Positions 33,778 through 41,102 of a DNA stretch of 64,000 nucleotides are shown here, one piece after another (the stretch's first letter is position 1; every line of letters starts with the position of its first letter). The notes under the pieces were generated by a model. The model was not told where the DNA came from. It saw only the letters and a program-made list of their open reading frames with translations, and did not search any database. The DNA comes from Pseudobacter sp. (GTDB lineage: Bacteria > Bacteroidota > Bacteroidia > Chitinophagales > Chitinophagaceae), in contig JAFIGX010000024.1 in the NCBI GenBank assembly GCA_017849455.1, positions 310,001-374,000 on the forward strand. Direction: 5' to 3'. The position numbers and the translations under genes were made by a program.

Positions 33778-36588
33778 ATGAAACGAATTGTCCTTGCCCT
33801 GTCTGCTTTGCTTTTTGTGGCAGTAAGCAGCATGGCACAAGCCCCTGGATTGCTCAACTATCAGGGGGTGGCCCGGAATGCCGTAGGGAATGTGATCGCC
33901 AATAAAAAGATCACACTCCGGTTGACCATACATGATGCATCGGCTGCGGGTCCTGTGGTCTATACGGAGACCCGGCAGTTGAATACGAATGCATTCGGCC
34001 TGTTCACCGCGCAGGTGGGCGGCCCCGGCTTCACTGCACAGACAGGCACCATCGCCGGTGTGAACTGGACCTCCGGCACAAAATACATGCAGGTAGAGAT
34101 CGATCCCGATGGAGGGAATGCACTTACTACCATCGGTACCACTCAGCTCACATCAGTGCCCTATGCAATGTCGGCCGGTGGTGCATTACCTGTAGGCCCT
34201 GCCGGTGGCGATCTCACAGGCACCTATCCCAATCCGACCATTGCTGCCAATGCGGTCAATACTTCGAAGATCGCGAACGGCGCTATCACACAGAATAAGA
34301 TCGCACCGGGCGTTACGCTGCCTCCCAGCGGTGCGGCCGGTGGCGACCTGGCAGGCAATTATCCCAATCCAACCGTGGGGAAGCTGATGGGCATCACACT
34401 CAGTAATGTTGCCCCGGCGGCCAACCAGGTACTGAAATATGATGGCGCCAATTGGGTGCCTGCCAATAATGTGGCGAGCGGTCTTGTACTTCCTTATGCT
34501 GCCACGGATAACAAGGCAACAACGTTGTTTTCCATCACTAATAACGGTGATGGCACCTCGCTGGAAGGGGTGAACAATACTACTACCAGCAGTATCAGCG
34601 CAGTGAGAGGTATTGTTTCGTCTGCCTCACCTGGAGGGTTTTCAACAGCCGTGCGGGGTATCAATAATGGTACCGGAGGGTTGGGCATCGGTGTGTGGGG
34701 AAGTCAGAACGGTTCCGGCTGGGGTGTATATGGTGTAACGCCCGGCGGACTGGGTGTTTATGGCAATTCTTCTGGTAGCGGAATAGGTGTCTATGCCAAC
34801 AGTAACAATGGTACGGGACTTACAGCTGTGAGCAATAATGGCGTTCCGGCCAGTTTCAGCATATTCAACAATGCCAATAACAATAATGTGATCAGTGCCA
34901 ATACTGCCGGTAATGGCACCGTTATCAATGTGACCACTGCCGGTAATGGTGCAGGTGTAATGAGTAGCACCGGAGGTGGTTTCGCTGTGCATGGGATCAC
35001 AAACCAGGTAAGCTCCGCAGGTATCGTGGGCGATAATACCGGCAATGGGGAAGCAGTGGTGGGAAGGGCCAACAGTAATATCGCCGGTGCAGTGGTGGGC
35101 CGGAATGATGGCGGCGGATATGGCGTACGCGGATTCATTTCCGGCAACGCTTCCGGTACCGCGATCGGGGTGTACGGACAGATAGGGCTGGGCGGAAGTA
35201 CCGGCAGGGCCGGCCGTTTCGAGAACATGAATACTACCAATACAACTGGTAACACTTTTGAAGTAGAGACCAACGGTAATGGAAATATTCCCGATAATAC
35301 ACAAGGGAATGCTGCTTCATTTCTCGTCAATAATACAAACAGTGTGAGCGCCGCTGTTAGAGGGGAAGTGAAAACGATCTTCGGGAATTTCGGAGCAGCC
35401 GGCATCTTCGGCGTTTCATCGGGAACAGGCGGGTTTGCCGGTTTATTCCATGCTTCCAACGCGGCGGGTAATGGCACTGCCCTGGTAGCGCTCACCGATG
35501 GTAACGGAAATGCGATCACAGCCAATGCCGGTAAGGATGGGAATGGAGTGGAAACAAATATCGATGGGGCCGGCAATGCCTTATATGCCTGGGTGCCCAG
35601 CTTCGCAACAGGCAGGGCTGGGCGGTTCAATATCTTTAACGATGCGAATACCAGTGATGTGATCACGGTTACTACTGTAGGCAATGGCATCGCGGGAAAT
35701 TTTAAAGTGGATAGAACGACAGGCACAGCGGCTGCTGTACGTGGGGAAGTGAATTCGATGTTCTCGAATTTCGGCACCGCAGGGATCTATGGTGTTTCTT
35801 CCGGCATCGGTGGGTTTGCCGGTTTATTCCATGCTTCGAACCCGGCAGGGAATGGCCCGGCATTGATCGCACTGGCTGATGGCAATGGGAATGGCATTAC
35901 TGCCAGTGCTTCCAATACAGGTGATGGTGTCGAGACAACTGTTGATGGCAGCGGAAATGCCCTGTTTGCATGGGTTCCCAACTTTGCTACCGGCAGAGCA
36001 GCCCGGATGGCGAATTTCAACAATGCCAATGTTAACCCGGTGCTCACCGTGGAGACACATAGCGCCGGCTCGATCGCCCTTTTCAAGTCCGGTAATCCCG
36101 GTACGGTCAACGTAGCGAGGATCGATGCTACCGGTAAAGGATTTTTCAATGGCGGCACACAGAACAGCGGCGCCGACGTTGCAGAATCATTCGCCGTGAC
36201 CGGATCAGCGAAAAATTATGAGCCGGGGGATGTATTGGTGATCTCCACTTCTACAGACCGCACAGTGGAAAGATCTGCCGGAGCGTATTCTTCCCTGGTA
36301 GCAGGCGTGTATGCTACCAAACCCGGAGTGCTGCTTACTGAAGAGCATATCGATCATGACCTTTCGGGTAATGTACCGATGGGTGTGGTGGGAGTGATCC
36401 CTACCAAGGTTTGTTCGGAAGGCGGCGATATCCACAGGGGTGACCCCATCGTGACCTCTTCCATTCCCGGGGTGGCCATGAAGGCCGACCCCGATAAAGT
36501 GAAGATAGGACAGGTGATCGGGAAGGCGCTGCAGGATTATCATACAGCCGGTATAGGCAAGATCAATGTACTCGTAAACATCAGGTAA
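33778..36588 (+). CDS. Large secreted Gly/Asn-rich repeat protein, tail-fibre-like
   Basis: A 936-residue exported protein of unknown function. Signal peptide to about residue 20 (V-S-S-M-A-Q). Residues 22-135 form a beta domain widespread in Bacteroidota surface proteins (L-L-N-Y-Q-G-V-A-R-N-A). Two G-G-D-L-x-G-x-Y-P-N-P-T motifs follow (about 143-154 and 188-199). The centre is a glycine/asparagine-rich stretch with G-x-G-V-Y-G-x-S and A-G-N-G units. A module of about 90 residues beginning A-V-R-G-E-V is duplicated (about 520-612 and 652-744). The C-terminal ~140 residues (from G-A-D-V-A-E-S-F) form a compact domain with E-P-G-D-V-L-V-I. It could be a fibre or adhesin; this is inference. 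Confidence 0.85.
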   Translation: MKRIVLALSALLFVAVSSMAQAPGLLNYQGVARNAVGNVIANKKITLRLTIHDASAAGPVVYTETRQLNTNAFGLFTAQVGGPGFTAQTGTIAGVNWTSGTKYMQVEIDPDGGNALTTIGTTQLTSVPYAMSAGGALPVGPAGGDLTGTYPNPTIAANAVNTSKIANGAITQNKIAPGVTLPPSGAAGGDLAGNYPNPTVGKLMGITLSNVAPAANQVLKYDGANWVPANNVASGLVLPYAATDNKATTLFSITNNGDGTSLEGVNNTTTSSISAVRGIVSSASPGGFSTAVRGINNGTGGLGIGVWGSQNGSGWGVYGVTPGGLGVYGNSSGSGIGVYANSNNGTGLTAVSNNGVPASFSIFNNANNNNVISANTAGNGTVINVTTAGNGAGVMSSTGGGFAVHGITNQVSSAGIVGDNTGNGEAVVGRANSNIAGAVVGRNDGGGYGVRGFISGNASGTAIGVYGQIGLGGSTGRAGRFENMNTTNTTGNTFEVETNGNGNIPDNTQGNAASFLVNNTNSVSAAVRGEVKTIFGNFGAAGIFGVSSGTGGFAGLFHASNAAGNGTALVALTDGNGNAITANAGKDGNGVETNIDGAGNALYAWVPSFATGRAGRFNIFNDANTSDVITVTTVGNGIAGNFKVDRTTGTAAAVRGEVNSMFSNFGTAGIYGVSSGIGGFAGLFHASNPAGNGPALIALADGNGNGITASASNTGDGVETTVDGSGNALFAWVPNFATGRAARMANFNNANVNPVLTVETHSAGSIALFKSGNPGTVNVARIDATGKGFFNGGTQNSGADVAESFAVTGSAKNYEPGDVLVISTSTDRTVERSAGAYSSLVAGVYATKPGVLLTEEHIDHDLSGNVPMGVVGVIPTKVCSEGGDIHRGDPIVTSSIPGVAMKADPDKVKIGQVIGKALQDYHTAGIGKINVLVNIR

Positions 36589-36611
36589 TACGATTAACTA
36601 AAAATATTTTT

Positions 36612-37133
36612 ATGAAACCAATGAACAGGTGCATGGTGATGCTGGTCATCCTTATCTCAGGTACGATCACCGTAAAAGCACAGAAGCTAAATACGAACAA
36701 AAGTATCAGTGAACAATTCAGGAGCGGTTCAGTACCGGGATGGAAGTATGGCCCTTCAGCGGCACAACCTGTCCAACTATTGAAGGAAGACAGGAATACC
36801 GGTAAGGAATCACTGGTTGCACAACTCAGGAATGGCACTGCGCCAAAAATGCAATTTTCGGGCGGTGGATCAGGGATGCTCCGGCAGTCGGCGGCGCCAC
36901 CACGGCCAGCGATGAAAACGATGGACGGCAAGAAAATTGCACTGACCAGTGAATTGCCTGTGCAGGAGAAAAAACAGGAAGGAGCTGAAACCGTCAAGCC
37001 CTCCTTGCAGGAAGAATCGCGCAAGGGCGATACCAAACAGGCGGAAATCAGGCGGGAGGTATCCATCCCGGACGTGCCTATGCAGGAAGAAAAAAGCAGC
37101 AAAGTGAAAGAGGCTGTGAAGAAAGGGAGTTAA
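36612..37133 (+). CDS. Exported, mostly disordered hypothetical protein
   Basis: A 173-residue protein I do not recognise. An N-terminal signal peptide is clear (M-V-M-L-V-I-L-I-S-G-T-I-T-V-K-A-Q, cleavage near residue 24). The rest is polar and low in hydrophobic residues, rich in K, E, Q, S and P (for example P-V-Q-E-K-K-Q-E-G), so it is probably disordered. It ends in K-E-A-V-K-K-G-S. It starts 23 bases after the repeat protein, so it is likely cotranscribed with it. An octamer palindromic element follows its stop. Confidence 0.7.
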   Translation: MKPMNRCMVMLVILISGTITVKAQKLNTNKSISEQFRSGSVPGWKYGPSAAQPVQLLKEDRNTGKESLVAQLRNGTAPKMQFSGGGSGMLRQSAAPPRPAMKTMDGKKIALTSELPVQEKKQEGAETVKPSLQEESRKGDTKQAEIRREVSIPDVPMQEEKSSKVKEAVKKGS

Positions 37134-37142
37134 GGCTTGTAT

Positions 37143-37256
37143 AGGTTGAAAAGTTGATAAGTTGAAAGGTTGATAAGTTGACAAGTTGAAAGGTTGACAG
37201 GTTGTTTGAGAATCGGGTATCCCCTTTTCAACCTGTCAACCTTTCAACTTGTCAAC
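37143..37256. repeat. Octamer-unit palindromic intergenic element, copy C
   Basis: The left arm 37143-37204 consists of almost eight tandem 8-nt units of pattern A-R-G-T-T-G-A-N (AGGTTGAA, AAGTTGAT, AAGTTGAA, AGGTTGAT, AAGTTGAC, AAGTTGAA, AGGTTGAC, AGGTTG). The right arm is the reverse complement of its inner half: 37176-37204 pairs perfectly over 29 bp with the arm ending near 37256. It lies between two convergent genes with no T-run in either direction. Confidence 0.9.
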
Positions 37257-37271
37257 TATTTAATAGCCCCT

Positions 37272-40133
37272 CTAACTGAACAGGAACTGGATATCCTCTT
37301 CCGTAAGTGCTTTCACGAAACCTTCATCGGCTGAGACGAGTTCTTCGGCCAGTTGTTTCTTTCGTTGTTGTAGCTGGATGATCTTTTCTTCGATAGTGTC
37401 TTTACAGATCATTTTATAGGCGAAGATATTCTTCGTTTGCCCGATACGGTGAGTTCTGTCGATGGCCTGTTGCTGCACAGCGGTATTCCACCAGGGGTCT
37501 ACCAGGAAAACGTAATCGGCGGCAGTGAGGTTGAGGCCGGCATTGCCTGCTTTCAGGCTGATGAGGAATACATTGGTGGTATTGCCTTCTTCCTGGAACC
37601 CGGCCACCATTTCAGCCCGTTTGGCTGGTGGTGTTTGTCCATCGAAATGATAATACGCGATCCCTTTTTCCTTGCAGGCATCTGCCAGCAGGTCGAGCAT
37701 GCTGGTGAACTGCGAGAATACGAGCACTTTGTGGTCGCGGAGGTTATTGCCGAGCTCTTCGAGCAGTAATTCTGTCTTTACGGAATCGGTACAGCTCTGG
37801 TCTTCCGAAGGCAGGAGGAGCGGGGAATTGCAGAGTTGTCTCAGTTTCAGCATACCCTGCAACACTTCGAGTTTGCTTTTATTCAATCCTTCATTTTTGA
37901 TATTGAGGAAGAGGCTGCTCCGGATACTGTCGCGGATGGAATCGTATAATGCTTTCTGTGCCGGGCCCATATCGCACCACATGATCATTTCGGTCTTCTC
38001 CGGCAGGTCGCGGGCCACCTGTGATTTGGTACGGCGTAAAATAAATGGAGCCGTCAGTTTTTGCAGGGTAATGATCTTATCCGGATCATGGTCGCGGTCG
38101 ATGGCATCGGCATATTCACGTTTGAAGAACTCGCGGCTGCCGAAAATTCCGGGCAGCAGGAAATCCAGTTGTGCATAGAGATCGAACGTATTATTCATCA
38201 CAGGAGTGCCGCTGAGTGCGATGCGGGTCACGGCCTGCAATCTCGACACTGCTTTGGTGATCTGGGCGGAAGGGTTCTTGATATTGTGGCTTTCATCGAG
38301 CACTACCACGCCGAAAGGGATGGTGCAAAGCAATTCGATATCGGAGCGGATGGTGCCATAGGAGGTGATAATGACGGCTGCTGCTGCCTGGTGCAGGTTA
38401 TCAGCGTCGCGGCCGCTGCCGTGGTACACCAGCGTGCTGATACCGGGCGCAAATTTTTGCCACTCCTGCTGCCAGTTATAGATCAGGGAGGAGGGGCCTA
38501 CGATCAGGTGTTTAGAACCGGGCGACTGTTGCACTTGCCGGGCGAGAAAGCAGATGGTCTGCAGGGTCTTTCCCAGTCCCATATCATCTGCAAGGCAGGC
38601 GCCGGCGCCTGCCTCTGCGAGCAGTTGCATCCACTCGAACCCTTTTTGCTGGTAGGGGCGGAGTGTGGCCTGTACGGTTCCGGGAACAGGATAGAGCATA
38701 TCGGCGCTTTCCTGCCATTGCTGCCATTTCTGTCGCCAGCCCTGTTGCAGGGCGGGTTTCAGGGCAGCCGTTTCCTCATTGTTCCTTTGTTCACCGAAAG
38801 CCAGCCATTTGCTCACGCGCATTTCCTTTTTGGAGATCTTACCGTGTTTGAAAATAGCGCCATATTGTTGGAGCCATTCATCGCTGAGGATACCGAGCGA
38901 GCCATCTTTAAGCATCATCGTTCGTTGTCCGGCCAGCAATATCTTCTGCAATTCTTCGAGCGGCAGCTCTTCTTCCCCGAAGGCAACGCGGGCTTTCATC
39001 ACCAGCATATTACCTTCTTCTTTTTCGATGCTAAGGTTTGTCAGGATTTTATGGGGCGAATAGCGGAAATGCTGGAGCATATCCATGCCCGTTAGCTGGA
39101 TATCGAGGTCGAGCAGCTTGTGATAGGCTTTGAGGAACCATTGTTTTTTCTGCGCCTCATCGAAGGAGAGGTAGAAATAGCCGTTCATTTGTCTCCGGAA
39201 ATTGGGATGCAATGATTCCAGCAATTGGGTGAAAGCCTGTTCGGCTACTTTATTGCGCTGTATACAATAGGTCTCTCCCTGTTTGGTGATCTCCACGGAT
39301 TCTTTCCAGGGGCCGTCGATCAGGAAGCCTTCATACAGCCATTGGGGTGTGAGCATCAGGAAGGCATTATTGAGCTCGCTGAGCATTACCCTGTTCACCG
39401 GCGGCGTATCGATGGAGGTCTGTGCGAAATGATTATTCCTGTTCACCGTATAATCCTCTTCGAGCTTTGCCAGCACTTCACGGGCAAGCGCATCGGGCTG
39501 GTTGCTGTATTGTGCGGGGTGCTGTTGCTCCAGCCATTCCAGTGTTTGGTAATCCTTAAAGCCAAGCAGGTAGTATTCATTCCGGCTTTCGAGCAGGAAA
39601 TGATAACGGGCAAATGCATCGAGGGGGTAGGAGGTCCCGTTCAATTGCAGGAAGGTTTGCAATTGCAATCCGTTCTCCTGCTTCGTTACTTCGAAATGCA
39701 ACTGGGGCTTGAAGGAACTGAAAGTACAGGGGGCTGTTTTATAACTGGCTTTATCAGTCCTGATCGTATGGTACCATTTCACCAGCGGTGAAAATGGTTT
39801 CATCCTTTCGAGGATGCCATGCAGTTCACGAAGCATGGTATTTTTATAGAATATATCGAAGGAAATGCCTGCCCTCTTGATGGCGTATCGTTGTTTCACC
39901 TGGCCGGTGAGCGATTGGATACCTTCCCGGCTGAGTGCGGTGAGCAGGTCTTTGGCCGGTTTGGGCAGTGATTCCCAGGAGCGTTTGATCTCCTGTTGGT
40001 CGAGCTCGCGGTTGGTATAGTTGATGCCTTTGGCGGAACGGGTGATCTGTAATGAGCCAAGCACCTGGTGGTCTTCCAGGAGGCGTTGGGGTGATAAGAG
40101 TAATACGGATTTTACTTCTTCTTTGGTGGACAT
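37272..40133 (-). CDS. SNF2-family DEAD/DEAH-box helicase
   Basis: A 953-residue SNF2/RapA-like ATPase. The long N-terminal ~490 residues are of the type found in bacterial SNF2 proteins and are of unknown role. The helicase core has Walker A in A-D-D-M-G-L-G-K-T (about residue 515), the D-E-S-H box (about 610), L-S-G-T-P-V-M-N-N (motif III area), and in the C-terminal half V-F-L-I-S-L-K-A-G-N-A-G-L-N-L and T-H-R-I-G-Q-T (motifs V and VI). Such enzymes translocate on DNA or remodel RNA polymerase or other complexes. The ATG at 40133 is used because an upstream start would run into the divergent tetR promoter and operator. Confidence 0.92.
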   Translation of the reverse strand: MSTKEEVKSVLLLSPQRLLEDHQVLGSLQITRSAKGINYTNRELDQQEIKRSWESLPKPAKDLLTALSREGIQSLTGQVKQRYAIKRAGISFDIFYKNTMLRELHGILERMKPFSPLVKWYHTIRTDKASYKTAPCTFSSFKPQLHFEVTKQENGLQLQTFLQLNGTSYPLDAFARYHFLLESRNEYYLLGFKDYQTLEWLEQQHPAQYSNQPDALAREVLAKLEEDYTVNRNNHFAQTSIDTPPVNRVMLSELNNAFLMLTPQWLYEGFLIDGPWKESVEITKQGETYCIQRNKVAEQAFTQLLESLHPNFRRQMNGYFYLSFDEAQKKQWFLKAYHKLLDLDIQLTGMDMLQHFRYSPHKILTNLSIEKEEGNMLVMKARVAFGEEELPLEELQKILLAGQRTMMLKDGSLGILSDEWLQQYGAIFKHGKISKKEMRVSKWLAFGEQRNNEETAALKPALQQGWRQKWQQWQESADMLYPVPGTVQATLRPYQQKGFEWMQLLAEAGAGACLADDMGLGKTLQTICFLARQVQQSPGSKHLIVGPSSLIYNWQQEWQKFAPGISTLVYHGSGRDADNLHQAAAAVIITSYGTIRSDIELLCTIPFGVVVLDESHNIKNPSAQITKAVSRLQAVTRIALSGTPVMNNTFDLYAQLDFLLPGIFGSREFFKREYADAIDRDHDPDKIITLQKLTAPFILRRTKSQVARDLPEKTEMIMWCDMGPAQKALYDSIRDSIRSSLFLNIKNEGLNKSKLEVLQGMLKLRQLCNSPLLLPSEDQSCTDSVKTELLLEELGNNLRDHKVLVFSQFTSMLDLLADACKEKGIAYYHFDGQTPPAKRAEMVAGFQEEGNTTNVFLISLKAGNAGLNLTAADYVFLVDPWWNTAVQQQAIDRTHRIGQTKNIFAYKMICKDTIEEKIIQLQQRKKQLAEELVSADEGFVKALTEEDIQFLFS

Positions 40134-40163
40134 GCGGCGAAAATAAAGTGAAAAATTCTTTTT

Positions 40164-40185
40164 TAAATGAATGATCATTCATTTA
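40164..40185. promoter_or_regulatory. Perfect 22-bp operator-like palindrome between SNF2 gene and tetR
   Basis: A perfect palindrome with half-site TAAATGAATGA centred between 40174 and 40175. It lies just upstream of the tetR -7 element (TATCTTTG, 40184-40191), overlapping it by 2 bases, and at the -33 region of the SNF2 gene (TATTTTCG on minus, 40138-40145). Such placement fits autoregulation by the adjacent TetR-family protein. Confidence 0.7.
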
Positions 40186-40191
40186 TCTTTG
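40184..40191 (+). promoter_or_regulatory. -7 promoter element of the tetR gene
   Basis: TATCTTTG matches TAnnTTTG exactly, overlapping the end of the operator palindrome. The predicted transcript start is near 40198, only a few bases before the ATG at 40201. Confidence 0.55.
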
Positions 40192-40200
40192 GAGATTGAA

Positions 40201-40791
40201 ATGCGCACAAGAGACGAAAATAAAATGCAGGCCATCCGCATCAAGTCCATCCAGCTTATTGTGAAGCATGGACTGGATGGTTTCAGCATCCAGAAGCTGG
40301 CCAGGGCCGCCGGTGTATCGCCTGCAACCATTTATATTTATTATAAGGACAGGGAAGACCTGATCCTCCAACTTTGTACGGAATTGACGAACCAGATGCT
40401 GCAGGCAAGTATCAAGGGGTTCACACCCGATATGGATTTCGAGGAGGGCCTCAAACTGCAATGGCGCAACAGGGCGGCCTATTTCATGAAATACCCTCTG
40501 GAAGTGGAATTCATGGAACATATACGCTACTCGCCATTGTATGATAAAGTGCGCGAAGGCGTTGCCAGCACGTTCGCCAATTCCATGGGCGCTTTCATCG
40601 AGAACGCCATCCGTAGAAAAGAACTGGCCCGGTTGCCCTTTGAAGTGTACTGGGCAGTGGCATTTGCACCCCTCTATCAACTGATCAAATTCCATACGCA
40701 GGGAAGGAGCTTCAAGAATGAACCATTCGAGCTGACCGATCGACTGATGATGCTGGCCTGTGAGCGCGTGCTCAAAGGGCTACGTCCATAA
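40201..40791 (+). CDS. TetR/AcrR-family transcriptional regulator
   Basis: A 196-residue repressor-type protein. The helix-turn-helix lies at about residues 10-55 (F-S-I-Q-K-L-A-R-A-A-G-V-S then T-I-Y-I-Y-Y-K-D-R-E-D-L), the canonical TetR N-terminal domain. The remaining ~140 residues are an all-helical ligand domain without recognisable ligand. The ATG at 40201 is chosen, with GGAG nearby (40191-40194); an in-frame ATG at 40225 is the alternative, since the promoter is so close that the first would be almost leaderless. It is followed after 47 bases by the HMA-like/MFS genes, which carry a related palindrome, so it probably controls them and itself. Confidence 0.9.
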   Translation: MRTRDENKMQAIRIKSIQLIVKHGLDGFSIQKLARAAGVSPATIYIYYKDREDLILQLCTELTNQMLQASIKGFTPDMDFEEGLKLQWRNRAAYFMKYPLEVEFMEHIRYSPLYDKVREGVASTFANSMGAFIENAIRRKELARLPFEVYWAVAFAPLYQLIKFHTQGRSFKNEPFELTDRLMMLACERVLKGLRP

Positions 40792-40808
40792 TTTTTTTGT
40801 GTCTTAAC

Positions 40809-40826
40809 TAAATGAATGTTCATTTA
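40809..40826. promoter_or_regulatory. Second operator-like palindrome, before the HMA-like/MFS genes
   Basis: TAAATGAA and TTCATTTA flank a TG centre, an 18-bp palindrome sharing the half-site TAAATGAA with the one at 40164. A TTTG at 40796-40799 lies just upstream as possible -33 element. It ends 12 bases before the ATG at 40839. Confidence 0.65.
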
Positions 40827-40838
40827 AATATAACCAGT

Positions 40839-41075
40839 ATGAACAACCGGACCGACGATACCACCATCTGGATCTTTAAAACGAATATCCGTTATAAGAA
40901 AGATGTGCAGAAGCTGGCGCCCTTCTTCAACCAGCTTTCCGGCGTACTGCGCTGGAATGTGGCCATCGATGATCGCGACAAGATACTGAGAATAGAATCT
41001 TCCAAATTGAAAGCCGGGGATATCATTACCCTGGTACGGCAAAAAGGCTTTTCCTGTGAAGAGCTGCCTGATTAA
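40839..41075 (+). CDS. Small HMA-fold-like protein without the C-x-x-C motif
   Basis: A 78-residue soluble protein. Its predicted beta-alpha-beta-beta-alpha-beta pattern resembles heavy-metal-associated domains (T-I-W-I-F-K-T-N-I, then a helix with V-Q-K-L-A-P-F-F, then W-N-V-A-I-D-D). The metal-binding cysteine pair is missing, so metal binding is not expected. The ATG at 40839 is used; an earlier one at 40812 lies inside the operator palindrome. It sits 27 bases before the MFS transporter and is likely cotranscribed under TetR control. Function unknown. Confidence 0.7.
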   Translation: MNNRTDDTTIWIFKTNIRYKKDVQKLAPFFNQLSGVLRWNVAIDDRDKILRIESSKLKAGDIITLVRQKGFSCEELPD

Positions 41076-41102
41076 TTTTTATCAAAACCGAAACCATTGA
41101 AC

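Noticed and set aside
34791..35777. Long antisense ORF (328 codons) opposite the repeat protein gene
   Set aside because: Its proline/alanine/leucine-rich product is the mirror of the Gly/Asn-rich repeats; there is no signal, RBS or domain, and the plus-strand frame has a signal peptide and recognisable motifs.
34700..36050. Periodic repeats resembling a CRISPR or satellite array
   Set aside because: The periodicity is in codons of a continuous frame (Gly/Asn-rich modules) with no constant direct repeat and spacer pattern.
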